Shown piece after piece: positions 1-5,213 of a stretch of 5,590 bases of DNA; the stretch's first letter is position 1, and each line of letters starts with the position of its first letter. The DNA lies in contig DUGV01000108.1 in assembly GCA_013331225.1 (NCBI GenBank), positions 1-5,590 on the forward strand, read 5' to 3'. The translations under genes were made by a program, and so were the position numbers. Under the pieces are notes generated by a model that worked only from the letters and a program-made list of their open reading frames with translations, was not told where the DNA came from and searched no databases. This stretch comes from Methanolinea sp. (GTDB taxonomy: Archaea > Halobacteriota > Methanomicrobia > Methanomicrobiales > Methanospirillaceae).

Positions 1-272
1 TACGGGGTGAGGGGGAGTACCATGGGACTATCGTGCCCGATGTAACCTTCATCGGAAAGACCGGGGATGAACTCAGATTTAAAGCAATATCAGGTGAGGA
101 CTCCGGCATTCCGCTGCTACGGGCTCTCTCAGATTCAGGACTGAAAGTACAGTCAGTTGTTATTCGTCAGCCGACGCTCGACGATGTCTTTCTCTCCCTT
201 ATTGGAGATCAGGATGAAACTGTGGCGTTTGACCACCATCGTTTCAGAACGATGCTCCGGAGGCGTGCATGA
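1..272 (+). CDS. ABC transporter ATP-binding protein, C-terminal part (DrrA-like), cut by window edge
   Basis: Only the last 89 codons are visible; the frame is open from position 3, so the gene starts outside the window. The nucleotide-binding motifs (Walker A, signature, Walker B) lie upstream and cannot be seen. What remains matches the accessory C-terminal domain (DUF4162 type) of drug and daunorubicin-resistance ATPases: an alpha/beta stretch ending in the characteristic PTLDDVFLSLIG motif, followed by a polar tail. The role in this family is ATP hydrolysis to power an integral-membrane ABC-2 permease. The stop codon overlaps the start of the permease gene in an ATGA (269-272), so the two are translationally coupled and should form one transporter. 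The GTG at 33 is not the real start. The transported substrate cannot be told from sequence. Confidence 0.85.
   Translation, partial: RGEGEYHGTIVPDVTFIGKTGDELRFKAISGEDSGIPLLRALSDSGLKVQSVVIRQPTLDDVFLSLIGDQDETVAFDHHRFRTMLRRRA
259..263 (+). promoter_or_regulatory. Ribosome binding site of the ABC permease
   Basis: GGAGG sits five bases before the ATG at 269, inside the end of the ATPase gene. It fixes the permease start and fits translational coupling of the two transporter subunits. Confidence 0.75.
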
Positions 273-994
273 GGCGGACATTCACGTACACGGAGCGGGA
301 TCTCCGGCGGTGGATACGGGGGAGGATCAACGTCATCACCTCCCTCGTAATGCCTGCAGCCTGGCTTATCTTCGTCGGACTTGCCCTCCCGATCCGGTTT
401 ACCGACAACTACCTCGACTTCATCACCCCTGGTATCCTTGTCCTGACAATGCTCGGTGCATCCCTGCAGGGGGGGGCGCTCCTGATGTTTGACAAGATAC
501 TGGGGTTCCTCCAGAAGTTCCTTGCGATGCCCGCACCACGAGAGAGTATCCTGTTCGGGAAGATTTTCGCCATTACGTTGCGGGGACTGATGCAGACGAC
601 TGTGATCCTGATCTTCGCTATCGTTCTCGGAGCACACCTGCTCGATCCTGTCTTCCTCATCCAGACATACCTGATCCTGTTCATCTTCGGCGTACTCCTG
701 TCATCATTGATGACGACGGTGGCGCTGGGCCTCGAGGATCATGACAGTTATGCTGCATTCAACTCAATGATCGCAATGCCGCTCTTCTTTACCAGCAGCG
801 CACTGATGCCCTATGATCAGATGCCGGAATGGCTCGCGGTCCTCGCGCACCTCAACCCGGTCTCCTATGCTATCGATGCAATCCGAGACCTCCAGGTGGG
901 GATCATCCCCGTCATAACCATCGGGGGGTTGCTGATCGGTGCTGTCTGCGTCCTTTCCATGAGTGTCTACGTCTTCCGGAAGGCGACGATATGA
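269..994 (+). CDS. ABC-2 type transporter permease (DrrB-like)
   Basis: A 241-residue integral membrane protein of normal length for single-domain ABC-2 permeases. Hydrophobic segments at about residues 22-41, 52-73, 101-122, 130-152, 164-180 and 212-235 give the usual six helices. A short basic N-terminus (MRRTFTYTERDLRRWIRGR) should face the cytoplasm. Residues 171-196 carry the family's conserved region before the last helix, with PLFFTSSALMPYDQMPEWL followed by LNPVSYAIDAIR. The start is supported by GGAGG at 259-263, five bases upstream, and by overlap with the ATPase stop. The family exports lipids, drugs or polysaccharides, or acts in self-resistance; the actual cargo here is unknown. 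The stop codon overlaps another ATG (991), but no intact third gene follows. Confidence 0.92.
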   Translation: MRRTFTYTERDLRRWIRGRINVITSLVMPAAWLIFVGLALPIRFTDNYLDFITPGILVLTMLGASLQGGALLMFDKILGFLQKFLAMPAPRESILFGKIFAITLRGLMQTTVILIFAIVLGAHLLDPVFLIQTYLILFIFGVLLSSLMTTVALGLEDHDSYAAFNSMIAMPLFFTSSALMPYDQMPEWLAVLAHLNPVSYAIDAIRDLQVGIIPVITIGGLLIGAVCVLSMSVYVFRKATI

Positions 995-1000
995 GTGATC

Positions 1001-1123
1001 AACCAATCGTGAATACGGGTTGTCGATGGTGCTGTCATCGATGACCAATACTCCTTCGTTATGCCGGATGAGCTGTTTTGTCCCATTGTGCAACGCCTCC
1101 GTAGGTGAGGCGGCCCATCTCAC
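1001..1123 (-). pseudogene. Transposase fragment (DDE type), relic
   Basis: The minus-strand frame opening at GTG 1123 reads through TKQLIRHNEGVLVIDDSTID and then NPYSRL. This resembles the region around the first catalytic aspartate in one group of DDE transposases, where a GVLI-DD-(S/T)-x-(L/I)-DKPY pattern is typical; here Lys of the DKPY element is Asn. The match is from memory and not from a search. Only about 40 codons fit. The frame has a stop just upstream of the GTG, and on the other side it runs into the antisense of the permease gene, so both the N-terminal part and the catalytic remainder are missing. It is best read as debris of an insertion sequence placed directly after the permease stop. 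Chance resemblance is possible because the stretch is short. Confidence 0.42.
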
Positions 1124-1336
1124 AAGCGCTTAACAGCGTTACTGGCAAGAAGGATATCCGGAATTCGAGGGGAGACAAAGGGACGAATCAGTACAGGAAA
1201 GGGTCGGAGGTGCGGCAATGGGAAAGTACGAAATAACGTTCCGGGTGCATTTCGGTGGATTCACGTGGTTTCGATCCCCATCCTGATGGCTCCACCCTAT
1301 GATTGGTTCTCTCGGCTTTCAGCTCTTTTATCAGGT

Positions 1337-1357
1337 GGCAGGTGCGTATGGCCTGCC
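1337..1357. repeat. Small inverted repeat (hairpin)
   Basis: GGCAGG (1337-1342) and CCTGCC (1352-1357) form a perfect 6-bp stem around a 9-base loop. It lies 37-57 bases past the stop of the second pilin gene on the minus strand, between convergent transcription units, and could help end or stabilise transcripts. Confidence 0.4.
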
Positions 1358-1373
1358 GTAATTCATTCGGGCA

Positions 1374-1393
1374 CGAAAAAAGGTGGGGGTCAT
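1374..1393 (-). terminator. Putative terminator of the pilin operon
   Basis: Reading the minus strand, the stop of the second pilin gene (1394-1396) is followed within about 12 bases by a C-rich stretch and TTTTTT (1381-1376). Short T runs just after the stop are the usual archaeal termination signal; no strong stem precedes it. Confidence 0.45.
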
Positions 1394-2014
1394 TCATGGA
1401 TTGATGATGACTTCTGTCTTTGCAATAGTCCTCCCGTAGCTGTCGACCATCTCAAGGAAGAAGGTCTTTCCGAGATTTGCCGGATTCTTGAATGTGTAGG
1501 TAGCGCTGTTGTCATTTTGTTGCAACTGCCAGTGAGCAGCCATTCCCAAGTTATAACCTGTAGCAGCAGATCCGCAATTATCCACAGGTATGTAGTGGGT
1601 ATCCCCCGGCCTGAATGCATGAATGCCGGTCATACCGGTTTCACGTTTCCAGCGAGCAGCCGCTGCGGCATCTGTAATATTCGAAACGGATCCATCACTG
1701 GTAATAATGGCAGGGTTGATTTCATTGATCCTGTGCGCGGCATCCCCAAATGTCCTGGAGGGCCTGACAATGAGCTTTACATCGGTCGTCGGAATTACGT
1801 CCCCGCCGATGTGCTCGATCGACATCCCCTGGCTTTGACTGTACTTTGCTCTTAACTGGACCTGCTGAGGTTTTTCAGCGCTGTCTCCAAGCCCGCCCGC
1901 AAAACCTGCGACAACGGCAGCGATGATGATCGTAACAACGAGCATCAGCATTATCCCGACAACCGGCGAGACTGCAGATTCGGAGCTTTCCTCTCTGATT
2001 GCTCTGGATCTCAT
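1394..2014 (-). CDS. Archaeal type IV pilin (N-terminal pilin domain protein), second gene of operon
   Basis: A 206-residue secreted pilin-like protein. Residues 1-13 are a short charged leader (MRSRAIREESSES), followed by AVSPVVG at 14-20 and a hydrophobic helix to about residue 43, the class III signal peptide of archaeal type IV pilins (Pilin_N / DUF1628 family). A prepilin peptidase should cut close to the AVSP motif, and the helix packs into the filament core. The head domain has the family pattern HIGGD (68-72), TTDVKLIV (76-83) and RPGDT (135-139), shared with the pilin at 3863-4381. There is a single Cys (147), so no internal disulphide. The start is supported by GGAGGAG at 2020-2026, five bases upstream. 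Only two bases separate it from the preceding pilin gene, so the two are co-transcribed and probably coupled. Function in adhesion or surface attachment is inferred from the family. Confidence 0.88.
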   Translation of the reverse strand: MRSRAIREESSESAVSPVVGIMLMLVVTIIIAAVVAGFAGGLGDSAEKPQQVQLRAKYSQSQGMSIEHIGGDVIPTTDVKLIVRPSRTFGDAAHRINEINPAIITSDGSVSNITDAAAAARWKRETGMTGIHAFRPGDTHYIPVDNCGSAATGYNLGMAAHWQLQQNDNSATYTFKNPANLGKTFFLEMVDSYGRTIAKTEVIINP

Positions 2015-2016
2015 TT

Positions 2017-2715
2017 CTACTCCTCCACCCCGACATCTTTCGAGAGCAGGGTCATTCCCGTCGGGACATGGACAATTTTCACATTGACGACGTCACCCGC
2101 ACGCAGTTTGTACCACTCTTCTCCCAGAACCGCCATGAGGGCATCTCTGTCAGCACCACCCAGCCAGACTGATCCAACGGTGTACTCATAGCGAGTATCG
2201 AATGAAACACCATACCCTCCATAGGCTGCGTTCCATCCGTAGGGGGAATTATGAACACGCGTTCCGGCCATAAGTGAGAAATTGCCCCAACTCTGTTCGG
2301 GCTGGAAGGTACCTGCAAATCCATAGTCACTAACACCTGGTCCGAACCCGTACGGAGCATGCGATACACGCGCGCCACCTTCATAGACGTAGTTCGCTTC
2401 AGCTGGAGGGGATGGTCCAACCACCTCGGCTCCGCCAGCAGCATTTGCTTTCCGCCATGATGTGATGAGTTTGAGATCGCGTGTCGGGATGGGGTCACTT
2501 ACTCCCTGAATGATAATATCAAAGTAGCTTCCCCCCCAGGTTCCGTCATTTTTTATCATCACATCAGCCGTCAACGATGGGGGTTTTTCCGCGTTACCTA
2601 TCAGACTGCCGGCAAACCCCGAGACCACGGCGGCGATGATGATGGTCACCACCAGCATCAGCATAACGCCGACAACAGGCGAGACCGCATCGTCTTTTTT
2701 ATACTCTCTTCTCAT
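2017..2715 (-). CDS. Archaeal type IV pilin (N-terminal pilin domain protein), first gene of operon
   Basis: A 232-residue pilin-like protein starting MRREYKKDDAVSPVVGVMLM, with the AVSPVVG motif at 10-16 and a hydrophobic helix running to about residue 35. The frame is open further upstream to 2823, but the ATG at 2715 is chosen because GGAGGAA lies seven bases before it and because it gives the usual short charged leader. The head keeps the family core GVSDPIPTRDLKLI (71-84) and, near the end, RAGDVVNVKI (205-214). Between them, residues 121-170 are rich in Gly, Tyr, Phe and Trp (PYGFGPGVSDYGFAG and PYGWNAAYGGYG), which I recall from pilins of Methanomicrobiales. There are no cysteines after the leader. 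It would be processed by a prepilin peptidase and assembled with the neighbouring pilin as major or minor subunits; which one is major cannot be told here. Confidence 0.9.
   Translation of the reverse strand: MRREYKKDDAVSPVVGVMLMLVVTIIIAAVVSGFAGSLIGNAEKPPSLTADVMIKNDGTWGGSYFDIIIQGVSDPIPTRDLKLITSWRKANAAGGAEVVGPSPPAEANYVYEGGARVSHAPYGFGPGVSDYGFAGTFQPEQSWGNFSLMAGTRVHNSPYGWNAAYGGYGVSFDTRYEYTVGSVWLGGADRDALMAVLGEEWYKLRAGDVVNVKIVHVPTGMTLLSKDVGVEE
2020..2026 (-). promoter_or_regulatory. Ribosome binding site of the second pilin, next to the upstream stop
   Basis: Reading the minus strand, GGAGGAG is followed by TAG (stop of the first pilin gene) and then AAATG. The site lies in the last codons of the first gene and abuts its stop codon, so ribosomes finishing that gene are placed to reinitiate on the second. 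Confidence 0.75.
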
Positions 2716-2722
2716 CAGAATG

Positions 2723-2729
2723 TTCCTCC
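2723..2729 (-). promoter_or_regulatory. Ribosome binding site that fixes the start of the first pilin
   Basis: Minus-strand GGAGGAA lies seven bases upstream of the ATG at 2715. It rules against the longer reading frame starting at 2823, which would add 36 residues of Cys-containing, non-signal-like sequence before the pilin leader. Confidence 0.75.
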
Positions 2730-2770
2730 GTAATTGCAATAGGGACGGAGTCCGAAAATGGTGGCATCCG

Positions 2771-2925
2771 GCCATGCATAAATACAAAATGCTTGGCAGT
2801 AGTGCAGAGCATTGGTGCACCATCCCTACGAGTACCAGTAATACTTTTTTTTAGATAAATGTTACGATAAGTAATGAATATCAATCATTGTATCACCAAT
2901 TTATATAATTAAAAATAGTTATAAT
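2771..2925 (-). promoter_or_regulatory. Probable promoter region of the two-pilin operon
   Basis: Two candidate archaeal TATA boxes lie upstream of the first pilin on the minus strand. The nearer is TTTGTATTTATG around 2774-2788, which would give a leader of about 35-45 bases. The farther is a strong, nearly symmetrical TTTATATAAT at 2900-2909, which would give a leader of roughly 150 bases or could serve the plus strand instead. The sequence alone does not decide between them. The presence of a ribosome binding site agrees with a leadered mRNA. Confidence 0.4.
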
Positions 2926-3051
2926 ACGGCCATTCGGACGACGGTTTTTTTTTATCTCCTCAAACACCTCCGTTGTGGTGGGGGTGAGAGATGGACCGGT
3001 CCTCGTTGCGTATGGGCTATTTTCTTCAGATCGCAATACTTTGATTCCCTG

Positions 3052-3079
3052 CACGCGGTTTGAATCCGTCCCGGCACCG
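3052..3079 (+). other. tRNA 3'-end-like fragment (possible tRNA relic or att scar)
   Basis: GCGGTTTGAATCC (3055-3067) looks like a T-arm with its TTTGAAT loop, and is followed by GTCCCGGCACCG, like the 3' acceptor strand of a tRNA. GG-CC pairing in the T-stem holds for about three pairs and then fails, and I find no matching 5' acceptor strand (GTGCCGG or GCCGGGA) in the 90 bases upstream. CTTCAGATC at 3024-3032 resembles a Leu(CAG) anticodon loop but lacks a paired stem. It is therefore not a functional tRNA; a decayed copy or an integration scar is the possible reading. Confidence 0.28.
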
Positions 3080-3183
3080 AACAAGCACAATCATACGAAT
3101 AGAAATATTTATTACGAGTCATAATACTATTGTACATTCCTTCCATACCTATTATGAATTGTTAAAATAACGTAATTTTTAAT

Positions 3184-3555
3184 ATGGTGGGCGGTTCATA
3201 CGGTTCAAGGGTACGGAACCTCCTCTAGGACTTCACCAGGGCCAATAACGAAAACCTTGTTGAGTTTTTTGCCTTTGTCATCCTCGGCGTCCTCCCCCTG
3301 CTTGATGTCCTCACCACCTCGCTGGTGCTCTCTGTCGGGGAGTACGAGACCAATGTGTTTATGGAGGGAATCGTGACAATACCGGTGGTGCACCTCTTCC
3401 TGAAATGGTTCTTCCTGGTATTCGTGGTTATCGCAGCCCGCTTCTGCGAGAGGATCGTGCAGGGAACTGGCCTGTACATCATGTGCGTGATTATTGGATG
3501 GTACACCCTGGTTATCGCGAACAACACGCAGGTATTCCTCAAGTTGCTGGCTTGA
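3184..3555 (+). pseudogene. Small three-helix membrane protein (DUF5658-like) with in-frame TAG, probably broken
   Basis: The clearly coding part (3229-3555) encodes a compact membrane protein of 108 residues. Helix 1 is around NLVEFFAFVILGVLPLLDVL, followed by the polar signature GEYETNVFM, helix 2 around VVHLFLKWFFLVFVVIAARF, and helix 3 around GLYIMCVIIGWYTLVIANN. An acidic LLDVLTT at the end of helix 1 followed by G-x-x-E-x-N-x-x-M fits DUF5658-type proteins, whose function is unknown. No ATG, GTG or TTG lies before helix 1 after the stop at 3226-3228; the first in-frame one (GTG 3325) is already past helix 1. The only upstream candidate, ATG 3184, reaches that TAG after 14 codons. Hence a nonsense mutation, an upstream frameshift, or stop-codon readthrough. 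No ribosome binding site precedes 3184. Confidence 0.6.
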
Positions 3556-3769
3556 GAGCAGAAGGCAATCTGTCTCGCAGAGAGCGAAGAGGAAATGATA
3601 TCAGAAGACGATCGTCCCCGGCATCCAGAAGGTTCTTGAACGGATTGATGATTGTTCGGCTTTCGTCGACAGATGGTGAACAGTGAGGATGGATTATCAG
3701 GAAATGTGCGATATTACGTGACCGGAGGGCCTCAATCCCACAGGATCGCAAAAAGGATGTTTGGGTCTC
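3556..3769. other. Non-coding or decayed stretch between convergent genes
   Basis: No intact gene. A plus-strand frame after a stop at 3596-3598 reads YQKTIVPGIQKVLERIDD and continues CSAFVDRW to a stop at 3677-3679. It has the composition of real protein but is short and startless, so it may be a fragment of a lost gene. A 45-codon plus-strand frame from GTG 3676 runs into the antisense of the pilin tail and is unlikely to be real. On the minus strand, a TTTTT run (3755-3751) lies about 15 bases past the pilin-tail stop and may terminate transcription coming from the third pilin. Confidence 0.45.
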
Positions 3770-3853
3770 TTATCCCCCTGGACGGGGAAACGCCACCCTA
3801 CCCCGTGCCATGATGGCATCGCTCCGCTGGGAGAGGAGTGTCCAGGTGAACTC
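3770..3853 (-). pseudogene. Remnant of a second pilin C-terminus
   Basis: Directly after the stop of the third pilin, in the same frame with offset 81 bases, the minus strand reads EFTWTLLSQRSDAIMARGRV and then AFPRPGG before a TAA at 3772-3770. The intact pilin ends EFTWTLMSQRSDAILAFGRM and AFY. About 17 of the first 21 residues agree, and many nucleotide differences in the aligned codons fall in third positions (ACG/ACA, TCG/TCC, GAC/GAT, GCG/GCA). That pattern fits two genes that diverged under selection rather than a fresh duplication. There is no start, signal peptide or helix left, so this is the tail of a lost paralogue, probably removed by recombination between adjacent pilin genes. 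It would only be translated if the TGA at 3863-3865 were read through. Confidence 0.75.
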
Positions 3854-3862
3854 GGGGAGAGA

Positions 3863-4381
3863 TCAGTAGAACGCCATTCTCCCGAACGCGAGGATGGCGT
3901 CGCTCCGCTGCGACATCAGCGTCCAGGTGAACTCCTTGTTATAATCGATCAGGGTAGACGATGATCCCGCCGTGAAATTCGTCGCACCGGATTCCCGCTT
4001 CCCCGAAAGGACGATTGTATCTCCGGGCCGGATGTATGAAACATCAGATCCTGCCTTGTTCATCATCTCACAGTCGGGGCGCTTTATACTCGAATTGGTA
4101 ATCCGCAGCCTCTTGTCATCCTGGTCGAGGATAATTGCCAGATCATCGATGCTCAGCCCGTCACCGCCCATATGGTCGAGGTAGATGGTGGTGGTGTTGT
4201 ACACGGTCCCCGTTATCGAGACCTGCGGCGGCTTCGTCTTGGTCGGCCCGATCCCCCCTACGTAGGCGCTGACCACCGCGGCAAGGATGATGGTGATAGT
4301 CAGCATAAGCATCACACCGACGACAGGCGATACTGCGGATTCACTGCCCCTGGTTCCCGTTATAACTCTCCCCCTCTGCAT
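3863..4381 (-). CDS. Archaeal type IV pilin (N-terminal pilin domain protein), stand-alone gene
   Basis: A 172-residue pilin-like protein. Residues 1-15 (MQRGRVITGTRGSES) are a basic leader, followed by AVSPVVG (16-22) and a hydrophobic helix to about residue 44. The head shows the core also seen in the 1394-2014 pilin: HMGGD (70-74), DDLAIIL (79-85) and RPGDT (118-122). It ends with the tail EFTWTLMSQRSDAILAFGRM (150-169). N-x-S/T sites (NTT, NSS, NFT) are present and could be N-glycosylated as in many archaeal pilins; that is inference. There is one Cys (104). The ATG at 4381 has no ribosome binding site and AT-rich DNA at the right distance, so a leaderless transcript is likely, unlike the other two pilins. 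It ends next to the remnant tail of a lost paralogue. Confidence 0.88.
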   Translation of the reverse strand: MQRGRVITGTRGSESAVSPVVGVMLMLTITIILAAVVSAYVGGIGPTKTKPPQVSITGTVYNTTTIYLDHMGGDGLSIDDLAIILDQDDKRLRITNSSIKRPDCEMMNKAGSDVSYIRPGDTIVLSGKRESGATNFTAGSSSTLIDYNKEFTWTLMSQRSDAILAFGRMAFY

Positions 4382-4425
4382 AATACAAATGATAAATATG
4401 GTTATACTATATGATAAATATCACG
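4382..4425 (-). promoter_or_regulatory. Probable promoter of the third pilin, with two spaced direct repeats
   Basis: Reading the minus strand, ATATTTATCAT occurs at 4421-4411 and again at 4399-4389, exactly 22 bases apart (about two helical turns). Between them lies CATATAGTATAA, centred about 26 bases before the ATG, where the TATA box of a leaderless archaeal gene should be. The repeats flank this element and could be a paired operator; no regulator can be named. Confidence 0.38.
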
Positions 4426-4608
4426 ATATCTATTATAGATCGGAATCACGGAGATTGTATAGGTGCCCCGCCAGTATCCATAATTTATCTGCGATTTCAA
4501 AGGGTAAATGTAATACCAAATTATAAATATTTAATATTATATGATAAATCAATCATGGATTACCCCGGAGTCTGCGGAGCGTGATATCCGGGCGGGGATC
4601 CATTTCAT

Positions 4609-4620
4609 GATGGAAAAAGT
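4609..4620 (+). repeat. 12-base direct repeat, copy 1 (copy 2 at 4959-4970)
   Basis: GATGGAAAAAGT is identical at 4609-4620 and 4959-4970, 350 bases apart, bounding the GC-rich block of the gene-poor region. Only 12 bases match, so it may be coincidence. Confidence 0.25.
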
Positions 4621-4629
4621 GAGGCCGCA

Positions 4630-4803
4630 ATGAGCATGGTGTTTCGGTTCCAGAGTCACCGGAGGACCGGCATATTCAGGAACCTGACCGTGCTTTCTGG
4701 ATGTAATGACGAGCACTTCTGGTACGAGCCTGTTGCAGGGATCCGGGACAACGGTGGTTCTCTATCAAATGGTGTCAATGAATGTGGCAGGCATCTATCC
4801 TGA
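4630..4803 (+). CDS. Possible small hypothetical protein (57 aa), doubtful
   Basis: An ATG preceded by GTGAGG with five bases between opens 57 codons starting MSMVFRFQSHRRTGIFRNL. The protein is polar, with two cysteines far apart, no membrane helix and no motif I recognise. The ribosome-binding-like sequence is the only positive sign; length and composition are compatible with chance. It may equally be a remnant of a longer gene. Confidence 0.2.
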   Translation: MSMVFRFQSHRRTGIFRNLTVLSGCNDEHFWYEPVAGIRDNGGSLSNGVNECGRHLS

Positions 4804-5213
4804 TAGGGGATGCAGGGGACCTTTCTGATAATTCCCGCGGGAGGATGCACTCCTATATTAGTATCCCCTTCATTCCCCTCCTATCCGGGCCTGTTCCGGG
4901 CTTCTTTTGCACTCCGATCAAGGCCTGGTACCATATCCACGGGAAATGGTGTACACCCGATGGAAAAAGTCTTTAATTTTTGGTTATTTTTCAATTATAA
5001 AAACAAATTCTGATTAAAAAAATTGCTTTTTGTTGGCCCTCCTGCGGCCGTGATTTTGAGGTGGATGAATCCATTGCGTGCCGCAGGGATTCGCCAAGGG
5101 AACGCATCGGTGAGGGTCTTTGAAATAACCCCGGGAATGCTTATTTCGCTCATAAAACCTTGAAATATTACATATTTTAATTAAATAATGGTAATTATCT
5201 CTTATAATGAGAA

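Larger units (their letters stand above)
995..1393. other. Gene-poor gap between the ABC operon and the pilin operon
   Basis: No intact gene of convincing quality is seen on either strand. On the plus strand, an ATG at 991 overlaps the permease stop but opens only 17 codons (MSDQPIVNTGCRWCCHR, stop at 1042-1044). The minus strand carries a transposase-like stretch (about 1001-1123). Towards 1337-1381 there is a hairpin and an A run that would act as a T run for the pilin operon arriving from the right. The rest (about 1124-1336) shows nothing recognisable. The ABC operon and the pilin operon converge here. Confidence 0.6.
2716..3183. other. Intergenic region between the pilin operon and the membrane-protein gene
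   Basis: These 468 bases between divergent genes hold no convincing coding frame. From left to right: leader and promoter-type sequence for the pilins (to about 2925), a T9 run at 2945-2953, a more GC-rich block (about 2955-3080) containing the 10-bp palindrome GGACCGGTCC (2993-3002) and a tRNA-3'-end-like stretch, then AT-rich DNA (3090-3183) with an AAATATTTATTA element at 3103-3114 that could be a promoter for the rightward gene. Confidence 0.6.

Noticed and set aside
209..684. Minus-strand frames opposite the ABC genes
   Set aside because: Antisense to a well-supported ATPase and permease; compositions are those of shadow frames.
1265..1855. Long plus-strand frame of 196 codons
   Set aside because: It is antisense to the second pilin gene, which has a signal motif, core motifs and a ribosome binding site; the plus-strand product has no recognisable features.
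1920..2695. Near-identical nucleotide stretches in the two pilin genes (about 1920-1977 and 2633-2690) as a repeat element
   Set aside because: They encode the conserved pilin signal and helix, so protein-level conservation explains them; the same coding region also recurs at about 4288-4340.
2716..2823. Upstream extension of the first pilin to a start at 2823
   Set aside because: It would put 36 unrelated residues before the pilin leader; a clear GGAGGAA seven bases before ATG 2715 decides for the shorter form.
2893..3146. Two minus-strand frames of about 65 codons upstream of the pilin operon
   Set aside because: They overlap each other and cover the tRNA-like stretch, giving the sort of GTDSNR-type peptide that antisense tRNA ends often produce; no start signals.
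3226..3228. TAG read as pyrrolysine
   Set aside because: Not accepted as the main call because the inferred order is not known for pyrrolysine coding and nothing in the window supports it; kept only as an alternative.
3205..3393. Minus-strand frame antisense to the membrane protein
   Set aside because: The plus strand has three clean hydrophobic helices and a family signature; the minus-strand frame is low-complexity charged sequence typical of an antisense shadow.
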